This document shows positions 1 to 6,580 of a DNA stretch of 19,263 nt, piece after piece. The notes beneath the pieces are model-generated. The model worked only from the letters and a program-made list of their open reading frames with translations. It was not told where the DNA came from and searched no databases. Position 1 is the first letter of the stretch; every line of letters starts with the position of its first letter. Origin of the DNA: Treponema sp. Lineage in GTDB: Bacteria; Spirochaetota; Spirochaetia; Treponematales; Breznakiellaceae. The stretch covers positions 1-19,263 of the forward strand of contig JAITNU010000220.1 of the NCBI GenBank assembly GCA_031290325.1, in the 5' to 3' direction. The translations under genes were made by a program, and so were the position numbers.

Positions 1-38
1 AACCAGTACCATCCTTTGTTTTTTCCATTTTTTTTCAT
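1..38 (-). CDS. Start of an unidentified gene cut by the left window edge
   Basis: Read leftwards, an ATG at 38-36 is preceded by a good ribosome-binding site (AAAGGAG, about 44-50) at a 5-base spacing. Twelve codons are visible before the edge: M-K-K-N-G-K-N-K-G-W-Y-W. The basic start followed by aromatic residues could lead into a signal or membrane segment, but this is too short to name a product. It follows the 193-residue gene on the same strand after a 52-base gap and may share its transcript. The call rests on the start codon and ribosome site only. Confidence 0.5.
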   Translation of the reverse strand, partial: MKKNGKNKGWYW

Positions 39-90
39 TAAACTCCTTTCACTGGATAGTCCTGTTACGCACAATCAAAGGGCAAACAGG

Positions 91-672
91 TTAAAAATTG
101 GTGAGATAGCATATTCCAATCAGCAGGATGGCTCGCAGGGACGCAGTATCCACCGCGCCGCTGTTTACCGGATGGAGATGACCCAGTTGTCCTCCATACC
201 ACCAGAAAAGCCCCACCTGAGTGTCAATCCTGAAGGTATACTCGGTAAAATCTTCCTGCTGACTTTGGGGACCAAAGAAAAGATAGGCCAACTCTTCAAG
301 AATAGCGCCGAAATCAACAATGGCCTTTTGATAATCCCCTCCTTCGATCCCGGTGATAAACCCCGGAACCCGCTGCCGCAGCCGTTCTTTACGGTCCTCA
401 TCAAGTTTATTATTAACCCAGGTCTTTTGGATTAAAAGGTCCAGATTATTCTGAAAATGCCCTAAGAATTTATGTATATCCATTTCATAACTGAGGGTAT
501 CGGCATTCCCCAAGAGGTGCCGGTAATCGGCGCCAATCCCCAGAGTCTCGGCAAAGGCAACGGCAGTCTCCACCCTTGGCTGTGTAAGGCCTTCCATGGG
601 GAACAGCGCCTCAGCAATCTGCCGGTATTCCTGGGGGATAGCTTTATTTACACCTGGAGAAGATCTGAACAT
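91..672 (-). CDS. Hypothetical protein, 193 residues
   Basis: I do not recognise this protein. It has no signal peptide and looks mostly alpha-helical and cytoplasmic: a helical region with many acidic and aromatic residues (about 15-135), then a Trp/Tyr/Gly-rich stretch (V-G-L-F-W-W-Y-G-G, 153-161) and a hydrophobic C-terminus (about 178-190) too short to be a confident membrane span. The start lies 3 bases after the stop of the upstream CsgG-like/beta-barrel gene. No clear ribosome site precedes it, so translation is probably coupled to that gene and the two should be co-transcribed. Coding is supported by the tight spacing and by a single long open frame. Function unknown; a partner role for the envelope protein encoded just before it is only a guess from position. 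Confidence 0.75.
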   Translation of the reverse strand: MFRSSPGVNKAIPQEYRQIAEALFPMEGLTQPRVETAVAFAETLGIGADYRHLLGNADTLSYEMDIHKFLGHFQNNLDLLIQKTWVNNKLDEDRKERLRQRVPGFITGIEGGDYQKAIVDFGAILEELAYLFFGPQSQQEDFTEYTFRIDTQVGLFWWYGGQLGHLHPVNSGAVDTASLRAILLIGICYLTNF

Positions 673-675
673 AGC

Positions 676-1773
676 TTACAACCAGAATTCATACCCAATG
701 GTAGCATTGACACCATGACGCCGGAATAATTTTGTCGGATCTCCACCATCTTCGACACTAATCTCGTTGAAATCAAACATATACCGGCCCTGGAGGGTCA
801 GATACCCCGGCCCAAGGCCAAATCCCACGGACAGCCCCCCTAAGATTCCCCAACTGCTCATAAAACCCAGAACCGGTTTACTCAGGGTGTAGTCTTTGGT
901 TTCTGTACCAGAACGAGTCAAATTCCCTAAGGGTATGGATATATAGGGACCGGCAAAAAGATTTATCCCCCCAATACCCAAACGTACCAGCACCGGGATG
1001 TCCAGGGACATATATGAAAAATCGTCATTTTTGGTAGTGTTACCACGAGTATATTCGGCGCTTATACTATTTATCTTCAGATTCCCTTCAAACACCAGCC
1101 CTATAGGACCGGAAACACTATGGGTCCCAAAGTAAACCGAATATTCCTGCCCGATAATGGGGATACTGCTACCATTAGGAAAAGAATCCTCATTCAATGA
1201 ATTGAGCAGATACATAATACCGCCCCGGGCGCCGAGCACAAAGTAAGCCTTCTTGGGGGGTGGCGGGGTTTGAGTATAAGAAGGAGTAGGATTCAGGAGA
1301 TATTCAATACCCTTGTCTTTTCTGAGTCTCGTCCGGGAAGACGCGAGAAGCTCACCGCTTTCAACATCAATGGTTTTAATGGTTAACATATACCCATTAC
1401 TAATCACAGAAAACACACCGGTAATAACTGAATCTGCTCCGACTTTCTGTCCCATAGCCTTCATATCATCATCACTTACTTCACCAGAGTACTGAAAATT
1501 CATTTCCTGCGCCACTTTGTCAAGGTCTGCCCGGCTAACGATCTTGAATTTGCCGGTGTCAACAAATTCAGTCTCAAGATTATTACGCAATTCGAGGGAT
1601 AATTTAACGGTAGGGGAATTGATATCGTAGATCGCGATTTTTTCCCCTTCCGGAATTTTACGCTCAATTTTCTTTTGCGCCGCCCGAACGGCCCTGTCAA
1701 GGGTCAGGCTTTGCCCCATGACACAAGTAACTCCAACAACCAAAAAACAAAGTATCATGAAGCATTTCTTCAT
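676..1773 (-). CDS. Secreted protein: CsgG/LpoB-like domain fused to an outer-membrane beta-barrel
   Basis: The 365-residue product starts with a signal peptide (1 to about 21: MKKC, then a hydrophobic core ending V-M-G-Q). Residues 22-155 resemble the CsgG/LpoB fold: I-A-I-Y-D-I near 46-51, 'FKIVSRADLDKV' (76-87), 'GQKVGADSVITGVFS' (108-122) and a strand carrying 'IDVESGELLASSR' (135-147). A Pro/Thr-rich linker (162-174) leads to a predicted beta-barrel (175-365) of the OMP_b-brl type, with 'LDIPVLVRLGIGG' and 'LFAGPYISIPLG' and a terminal aromatic Y-E-F-W-L like a beta-barrel assembly signal. CsgG/LpoB relatives are usually periplasmic lipoproteins. Here Cys17 (V-T-C) is a poor lipobox, so signal peptidase I cleavage is more likely. 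Probably outer-membrane located with a periplasmic sensor or assembly domain. The ATG has an AAAAGGGG ribosome site 8 bases upstream and a strong promoter before it. Confidence 0.82.
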   Translation of the reverse strand: MKKCFMILCFLVVGVTCVMGQSLTLDRAVRAAQKKIERKIPEGEKIAIYDINSPTVKLSLELRNNLETEFVDTGKFKIVSRADLDKVAQEMNFQYSGEVSDDDMKAMGQKVGADSVITGVFSVISNGYMLTIKTIDVESGELLASSRTRLRKDKGIEYLLNPTPSYTQTPPPPKKAYFVLGARGGIMYLLNSLNEDSFPNGSSIPIIGQEYSVYFGTHSVSGPIGLVFEGNLKINSISAEYTRGNTTKNDDFSYMSLDIPVLVRLGIGGINLFAGPYISIPLGNLTRSGTETKDYTLSKPVLGFMSSWGILGGLSVGFGLGPGYLTLQGRYMFDFNEISVEDGGDPTKLFRRHGVNATIGYEFWL

Positions 1774-1813
1774 AAATCTTACCCCTTTTGTTCCTAAAAT
1801 GTAGATAAGAACT

Positions 1814-1843
1814 ATAGTAAATCAAAAAAAATAGCAATGTCAA
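1814..1843 (-). promoter_or_regulatory. Sigma-70-type promoter for the CsgG-like/beta-barrel gene
   Basis: On the minus strand a perfect TTGACA (1843-1838) is followed after 18 bases by TACTAT (1819-1814, 5 of 6 matches to the -10 consensus). The spacer contains a T-rich run. Transcription should start near 1807, giving a leader of about 34 bases with a purine-rich ribosome site. The -35 box lies only 18 bases past the tyrA stop, so this promoter separates the downstream gene pair from the aromatic operon. Confidence 0.75.
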
Positions 1844-1861
1844 GAGGCATACTTACCTTTC

Positions 1862-2719
1862 CTATCCCATTGCCGCCCGCCGCTCCTGGATCAGATGCAG
1901 CCGCTCCTCCAGCTCCATTCCCCGCCCTCCGGCGATGAGCCGCTTCAGGGTATCCAGACTTCCCTCAAACTGCCCGATCCGCCGTAAAAGCTCCCCCCGG
2001 TTTTCCAGAAACAGCTCAGTCCACATGGGGGCGTTGAGCATGGCTATCCTGGTGAGGTCCTCAAAGCTGCCGCCCCCGAACCGGGTAATCTCCGTATCAG
2101 CCTCGCAGTCGATGAGGGCCGCGGCAATGACATGGCAGAGCTGGGAGGTAAAGGCGATCTTCCGGTCATGCTCCACTGCGGTGGTTTCTGTGATACGCCC
2201 AAAACCCATGCGGTAAATCAGGGCTTTAAGAAAGGCCAGGTTTTCAGGTTTATTCCGTTTGAGGGGGGTGAGTATGTAGTTCTTGCCTTGAAAATTACAG
2301 CGTTTCGCATGAACATAGCCGCCCCGCTCACTCCCCGCCATGGGATGCCCTGGTATGAAGTCCAGGTCCTCCCGCAGAGTACGCTCCATGACCGTAACGA
2401 TGCTTCCCTTGATGCCCGCAATATCGGTGATGAGGGTCCCCGGGAGGAATGTGGCCATCCAGGTTTCCATAAACCGGAGCAAGGTGGAAGGGTTGATGCA
2501 CAGGAACACCAGGTCGCAGTGGCCCAGCATGGGTTGGGGGGACGTAAACCCCTCGTCAATGACCCCTTCAGCTTCTGCCAGCGCCAGGGTAGCCCCGTCC
2601 CTATCAAAGGCCACGATGCGGCCCCCTTCCCCGATGATAGAACGCAGGGCCAGGGCTATGGCCCCGCCCATGAGTCCAAGCCCCACCATACCTACGGTAC
2701 ACGTTTCAATAGGTTTCAT
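1862..2719 (-). CDS. tyrA: Prephenate dehydrogenase
   Basis: Prephenate dehydrogenase oxidatively decarboxylates prephenate to 4-hydroxyphenylpyruvate with NAD(P)+, the step before tyrosine. The 285-residue protein has an N-terminal Rossmann fold with the dinucleotide-binding GLGLMGG (13-19) and an acidic D39 at the end of beta-2. Family motifs follow: HPMAGSE (125-131, catalytic-region histidine), E-H-D-R-K-I-A-F-T-S-Q-L (183-194) and GGGSFEDLTRIA (215-226). Length fits a stand-alone monofunctional enzyme: there is no fused chorismate mutase or C-terminal ACT domain. The ATG overlaps the stop of the upstream DAHP synthase gene by 4 bases (ATGA), so the two are translationally coupled. The enzyme is probably cytoplasmic. 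With no regulatory domain of its own, pathway feedback would have to act at the DAHP synthase. Confidence 0.93.
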   Translation of the reverse strand: MKPIETCTVGMVGLGLMGGAIALALRSIIGEGGRIVAFDRDGATLALAEAEGVIDEGFTSPQPMLGHCDLVFLCINPSTLLRFMETWMATFLPGTLITDIAGIKGSIVTVMERTLREDLDFIPGHPMAGSERGGYVHAKRCNFQGKNYILTPLKRNKPENLAFLKALIYRMGFGRITETTAVEHDRKIAFTSQLCHVIAAALIDCEADTEITRFGGGSFEDLTRIAMLNAPMWTELFLENRGELLRRIGQFEGSLDTLKRLIAGGRGMELEERLHLIQERRAAMG

Positions 2720-3753
2720 ACCACTGGTCCGATGTTTTTTCCTTCAATGCTGGCGTACTTCCGTAACGCCTCCATGAGCCCCGCAAAGGCAGCAGGGGTG
2801 ATGGATTGTTCCCCATCGCAACGGGCGTTTTCCGGGTCGTTGTGAACCTCCAGCATGATGCCATCTGCCCCGGCGGCAATAGCGGCCTTGGTCATGGCAG
2901 GTACCATCCAACTGATCCCCGTGGCGTGACTCGGATCCACGATGACCGGGAGGTGGCTCAACTTTTTCAGTGCCGGGATAATGGAGAGGTCCAGGGTGTT
3001 CCGGGTGTAGGAGTCGAAGGTCCGGATCCCCCGCTCACAGAGGATGAGATCCTCGTTCCCCCCGGCCATGATGTACTCCGCGGCCATGAGGAGTTCTGTT
3101 ATGGTGGCAGCGTAGCCCCGCTTGAGGAGTATGGGTTTACGGCAGTGGCCCAGTTCTTTGAGGAGGGTGAAATTCTGCATGTTTCTGGCCCCCACCTGGA
3201 TGATGTCCACCTCATCAAAGACCTCAAGCTGATGGATGGCCATGAGTTCTGTAACAATGGGAAGCCCGGTCTCCCGCTTTGCCTCCATGAGGAGATCAAG
3301 CCCTTCGCATCCGAGGCCCTGAAAACTATAGGGACTGGTCCGGGGTTTGAAGGCCCCGCCCCGGAGGAAGCCCGCCCCGGCCTGTTTCACATCCTGGGCG
3401 ATCCCGATGATCTGTTCCCTGGTTTCCACCGAGCACGGCCCGGCGATGATCCCCAAATACCCTGCCCCAATATGCCGTACCCCGCCGTCCCCGCCGCGTA
3501 TATCGATCCGGGTATCCTCGGGGTGAAAAAGCCGGTTTGCCCGCTTATAAGGTTCCTGAACCCGGATAACCTTTTCAACCAGATGATGGGCTTTCAGCGC
3601 CTTCTCATCAATTCCCGTGGTATCCCCCACGAGACCCAGCACCGTCTGGGATGCCCCTTCAGAGAGGTGAATCTTCACCCCCTGTTTCTCAAGCCCGGCG
3701 GCGAAGTTCCGCACTGCCTCCGGCGCCGCACCCTGTTTCATTGCGATAATCAT
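2716..3753 (-). CDS. aroF: 3-deoxy-7-phosphoheptulonate (DAHP) synthase, type I-beta with N-terminal regulatory domain
   Basis: Condenses phosphoenolpyruvate and erythrose 4-phosphate to DAHP, the entry step of the shikimate pathway. The 345-residue chain matches the Thermotoga maritima layout: a ferredoxin-like (ACT-like) domain (1 to about 70, 'MIIAMKQGA', 'VIRVQEPYK'), then a TIM barrel. Barrel motifs are GPCSVE (105-110), KPRTSPYSFQG (136-146), VGARNMQNF (187-195), LKRG (210-213), CERGIRTF (239-246) and DPSHATG (273-279). Likely metal ligands by family analogy are C107, H276, E302 and D313. In the Thermotoga enzyme the N-terminal domain mediates inhibition by tyrosine, so feedback here is plausible but inferred. 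The ATG at 3753 has GTGGAG six bases upstream. It is first gene of the aroF-tyrA pair and divergent from glgP. The symbol aroF is a family label; others use aroG or aroA for this type. Confidence 0.95.
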   Translation of the reverse strand: MIIAMKQGAAPEAVRNFAAGLEKQGVKIHLSEGASQTVLGLVGDTTGIDEKALKAHHLVEKVIRVQEPYKRANRLFHPEDTRIDIRGGDGGVRHIGAGYLGIIAGPCSVETREQIIGIAQDVKQAGAGFLRGGAFKPRTSPYSFQGLGCEGLDLLMEAKRETGLPIVTELMAIHQLEVFDEVDIIQVGARNMQNFTLLKELGHCRKPILLKRGYAATITELLMAAEYIMAGGNEDLILCERGIRTFDSYTRNTLDLSIIPALKKLSHLPVIVDPSHATGISWMVPAMTKAAIAAGADGIMLEVHNDPENARCDGEQSITPAAFAGLMEALRKYASIEGKNIGPVV

Positions 3754-3779
3754 AATAACTCCACTTGTGTCTTGACGTC

Positions 3780-3801
3780 GGTATCATACCTTGATAAGGT
3801 A
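3780..3801. promoter_or_regulatory. Overlapping palindromes over the aroF promoter, candidate operator
   Basis: Two inverted repeats overlap by four bases: GGTATCATACC (3780-3790, 5-base arms around one base) and TACCTTGATAAGGTA (3787-3801, 6-base arms around GAT). They cover the -10 box and part of the spacer of the predicted aroF promoter, where a bound repressor would block RNA polymerase. The pattern is not the TyrR or TrpR box that I know. Operator function is inferred from placement and symmetry. Confidence 0.35.
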
Positions 3802-3811
3802 AAGATAGTAA
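3783..3811 (-). promoter_or_regulatory. Probable aroF-tyrA promoter
   Basis: On the minus strand TTACTA (3811-3806) is followed after 17 bases by TATGAT (3788-3783). This would start transcription near 3776 and give a leader of about 23 bases that includes the GGAG ribosome site. The -10 box lies inside two overlapping palindromes, reported separately. Confidence 0.55.
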
Positions 3812-3853
3812 GGGATCCCGGCACCGGTGATTCCCCGGGAACGAGGTGTGCAA

Positions 3854-3882
3854 TTGACATCCTATAACAGAAGCATTACACT
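3854..3882 (+). promoter_or_regulatory. Candidate glgP promoter placed directly at the start codon
   Basis: TTGACA (3854-3859) is followed after 17 bases by TACACT (3877-3882), only 6 bases before the glgP ATG at 3889, so transcription would begin at or next to the start codon. A second possible -10, TATAAC (3863-3868), lacks a good -35 partner. Either way the 5' leader is at most about 15 bases. Confidence 0.5.
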
Positions 3883-3888
3883 AACCTT

Positions 3889-6429
3889 ATGAATATTTCC
3901 ACATATACAGTTAAGCCGAAACTTCCTGATGCCTTAAAGCCTTTAGAAGAAATAGCCCGTAATCTCTGGCTTTCATGGAATTTTGATGCAATCCAGCTCT
4001 TTATCCGTCTGGATTATGATGTATGGCTTCAATCCCAGCAGAGTCCGATCAGGACCCTGGGCATGGTAAGTCAGGAACGGCTTGCAGAGGCAGCGGAGGA
4101 TGATTCATATCTGGCCGCCCTCAACGAGGTGTACTCCCGGTTCCTCCGGTACAAACGGGGGGAAACCTGGTACCAGGGGACACGGAAGGATGTGGTAGCC
4201 TATTTCTCCATGGAATACGGGATGGATGTTTCCCTGCCTATCTATTCCGGGGGCTTGGGCATCCTTTCAGGGGATCACATGAAGACATCCTCGGACATGG
4301 GGCTGCCCCTGGTGGGTATCGGGCTACTCTACCGGCAGGGGTATTTTAAGCAGGTGCTCAATGCCGATGGTTTCCAGCAGGAGAGTTATCCTGAAAATGA
4401 CTGGTACAACATGCCGGTGGAACGGAAGGTCAATAAAAACGATGAACCGATAAAGATCACCGTGGACCTGGCCGGCAGGAACGTGACGGCTCAGATCTGG
4501 GAAGTCAAGGTTGGCCGGATTTCCCTCTATCTCCTGGATACCAATATTGATGAAAACGCCCCGGATATCAGAAACATCACCGCAGCCCTCTATGGCGGGG
4601 ATAAGGAGACCAGGATTCAACAGGAGATACTCCTGGGTATCGGCGGGATTCGTGCCCTGCGGGCCTTGGGGATCAACCCTGCGGCAACCCACATGAACGA
4701 AGGTCATTCCGCCTTTCTGGGGCTGGAACGGATCCGGGAGATCATGGTGGAAAAGGGCTTCACCTTTGACGAGGCCAAAGAGGTGGTATGGCCCACCAAT
4801 ATCTTCACCACCCATACCCCGGTTCCGGCAGGGAATGAGCGGTTTGACATCGGTCTTATGGAAAAATACTTCCGTTCCTGGCTTACTATTCTGGGCATAT
4901 CCTGGAAAGACTTCCTCAGCCTGGGCCGGGTCCATCCTGACGATGATCACGAGACCTACTGCATGACCGTACTGGCCATCAAGCTGGCGGCCTACGCCAA
5001 TGGGGTCGCCCGGCTCCACGGACTGGTGTCCCGGGAAATGTGGAAGGGGCTGTGGCCTGGACTTCCCCTGGATGAGGTGCCCATCAGTCATGTAACCAAC
5101 GGGGTCCATCCCCGGACTTGGGTTTCCAACAACATGATCGACCTCTTAGACCGGTATTTTGGTCCCCATTTTGATGAGGAACCCACGGACCTGGCCATCT
5201 GGGACCGGATGGACCGGATTTCCGATGAGGAACTCTGGCGTACCCATGAACGGCGGCGGGAACGCCTCGTGGCCTTTGCACGGGACCGGATCCGGCAGTA
5301 CATCATCCATACCGGTGCGGTGGAACGGCGGATTGAACAGGCTGAAGACGCCCTGTCTCCCTACGCCCTCACCCTGGCCTTTGCCCGCCGCTTCGCCACC
5401 TATAAACGGGGGAACCTCCTGCTCCGGGACCCGGAACGGCTGCTCAGACTGGTCCGGGACAGTGACCGGCCGGTGCAGCTCATCTTTGCTGGCAAGGCCC
5501 ACCCCATGGACATGCCGGGGAAGGAACTCATCAGGGAGATCATTCACTTCGCGGGAAAATACGACGTTACCAGTCGTATCGTGTTCCTGGAAAACTACGA
5601 CATGACCGTTGCGCGGTATCTCACGAGCGGGGCGGATGTGTGGCTCAATACTCCCCGGCGTCCCCTGGAGGCTTCCGGGACCAGCGGCATGAAGGCTGCC
5701 ATGAACGGGGTCCTCAACTGTTCTATTCTGGACGGCTGGTGGGATGAAGCCTACACCCCTGATGTGGGCTGGGCCATTGGGCACGGGGAACAGTACGAAG
5801 ACACCCAGATGCAGGACGATGTGGAAAGCCGGGCGCTTTACGATCTGCTGGAACGGGATATCATCCCCCTCTTCTATCAGCGGGGACGGGACGGACTCCC
5901 CCGGGAATGGATCAAGCGGATGAAAGCCTCAATGCGGGCAATCGGGCAGTCCATGTCCAGCCACCGTATGCTGATAGATTATTCCAATCACTTCTATTTC
6001 CCGGCCTTAGAGAACTACCGCCGGCTATGCAAGGATGAGTATGCTGAATCAAAGGCCCTGGCCGCTTATTTTGCCAAACTCCGTCAATCCTGGGAGGGCT
6101 TGCGGATTGTGAAACTGGAATCCAACGCAAAACCGATCATGCAGCGTGGTGATTCCCTCACGGTTACGGCGTCTATTGAACTGGGACCCTTCACCCCGGA
6201 TGAACTACAGGTTGAACTCTACCACGGTTCCATATCGAATCAGACCAGTTCTCTTGAGAACGCCCGGCGTACCGCAATGAAAGCGCTTAGTCATGAAGGG
6301 ACCTGTTACCAGTATCAGGTGCAGATCGAATGTATTGATACTGGTTTCCAGGGGCATACGGTACGGATCATGCCCAAGCACGATGCCCTGGTTCACCCCT
6401 ATCGCTCAGGGTTTATCAAATGGGCGTAG
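3889..6429 (+). CDS. glgP: Alpha-glucan phosphorylase (GT35, Thermotoga-type)
   Basis: Cleaves terminal alpha-1,4-glucosyl units of glycogen or maltodextrin with phosphate to give glucose 1-phosphate, using pyridoxal phosphate; cytoplasmic. The 846-residue length and N-terminal region (DUF3417-like, about 5-115) fit the bacterial/archaeal branch rather than the classic glycogen phosphorylase. Visible motifs are the M-N-E-G-H-S-A-F site (M269, H273), THTPVPAGNERFD, VTNGVHPRTW, FARRFATYKRGN, IFAGKAHPMD and the cofactor site EASGTSGMKAAMNG starting at E594, with K602 as the expected PLP lysine. The last 100 or so residues form a family-typical C-terminal extension. The start is chosen by family alignment ('LPDALKPLEEIARNLWLSWN' region close to the N-terminus). 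No ribosome-binding site precedes the ATG and the candidate promoter abuts it. It stands alone between the divergent aroF operon and yhhQ. Confidence 0.95.
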   Translation: MNISTYTVKPKLPDALKPLEEIARNLWLSWNFDAIQLFIRLDYDVWLQSQQSPIRTLGMVSQERLAEAAEDDSYLAALNEVYSRFLRYKRGETWYQGTRKDVVAYFSMEYGMDVSLPIYSGGLGILSGDHMKTSSDMGLPLVGIGLLYRQGYFKQVLNADGFQQESYPENDWYNMPVERKVNKNDEPIKITVDLAGRNVTAQIWEVKVGRISLYLLDTNIDENAPDIRNITAALYGGDKETRIQQEILLGIGGIRALRALGINPAATHMNEGHSAFLGLERIREIMVEKGFTFDEAKEVVWPTNIFTTHTPVPAGNERFDIGLMEKYFRSWLTILGISWKDFLSLGRVHPDDDHETYCMTVLAIKLAAYANGVARLHGLVSREMWKGLWPGLPLDEVPISHVTNGVHPRTWVSNNMIDLLDRYFGPHFDEEPTDLAIWDRMDRISDEELWRTHERRRERLVAFARDRIRQYIIHTGAVERRIEQAEDALSPYALTLAFARRFATYKRGNLLLRDPERLLRLVRDSDRPVQLIFAGKAHPMDMPGKELIREIIHFAGKYDVTSRIVFLENYDMTVARYLTSGADVWLNTPRRPLEASGTSGMKAAMNGVLNCSILDGWWDEAYTPDVGWAIGHGEQYEDTQMQDDVESRALYDLLERDIIPLFYQRGRDGLPREWIKRMKASMRAIGQSMSSHRMLIDYSNHFYFPALENYRRLCKDEYAESKALAAYFAKLRQSWEGLRIVKLESNAKPIMQRGDSLTVTASIELGPFTPDELQVELYHGSISNQTSSLENARRTAMKALSHEGTCYQYQVQIECIDTGFQGHTVRIMPKHDALVHPYRSGFIKWA

Positions 6430-6438
6430 TGCCGAAAT

Positions 6439-6465
6439 AGTGAGGAGTGAGCAGCTTGGAGTGAG
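6439..6465. repeat. Short GAGTGAGG-type direct repeats after glgP
   Basis: Just past the glgP stop, AGTGAGG (6439-6445) overlaps GGAGTGAG (6444-6451), which recurs at 6458-6465 with a 14-base period. The rest of 6466-6537 shows no ORF, hairpin or convincing promoter. It may be a degraded repeat element; too short to classify. Confidence 0.35.
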
Positions 6466-6537
6466 GTCTGGTTGAGAATACCTTCCGCTCATTCCCTGCT
6501 CTCCCTTTCATAACGAGTAGTAAAAAGTAAAAATCAC

Positions 6538-6575
6538 GGCGGTAGCCTAGGTACCCGCTTAAACAAAACAAGGAG
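6538..6575 (+). ncRNA. Class I preQ1 riboswitch controlling yhhQ translation
   Basis: The leader fits the preQ1-I aptamer: a short stem P1 (GGCGG 6538-6542 with CCGCU 6555-6559, including one G-U pair), a 12-base loop starting with U6543 and ending with C6554, and the A-rich tail UUAAACAAAACAAGGAG (6559-6575). The tail is almost identical to that of the well-studied Thermoanaerobacter tengcongensis aptamer as I remember it, with one extra A. C6554 sits where the preQ1-pairing cytosine is expected. Loop bases CCU (6546-6548) can pair with AGG (6571-6573), closing the pseudoknot over the ribosome-binding site AAGGAG (6570-6575), so ligand would block translation. The gene behind it is a queuosine-precursor transporter, exactly the expected target. 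Read by eye, not by covariance model. Confidence 0.85.
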
Positions 6576-6580
6576 CTTTT

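Noticed and set aside
61..90. CCTGTT/AACAGG inverted repeat after the 193-residue gene as a terminator
   Set aside because: Only 6-base arms around an 18-base loop and no T-run on the minus strand; a following gene starts at 38 on the same strand.
3815..3841. TCCCGG/CCGGGA inverted repeat in the aroF-glgP gap
   Set aside because: Six-base arms with a 13-base loop in GC-rich DNA; not near either promoter core and no T-run, so chance is likely.
2806..3867. 353-codon open frame on the plus strand opposite aroF
   Set aside because: It is the antisense shadow of a clearly conserved DAHP synthase; the long open frame follows from GC-rich codon use. Its sequence is low-complexity Pro/Gly/His-rich with no motif and it runs through the aroF promoter.
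5146..5784. 212-codon minus-strand frame inside glgP
   Set aside because: Lies wholly within the PLP-domain coding region of glgP and has no motif or ribosome site; a shadow frame.
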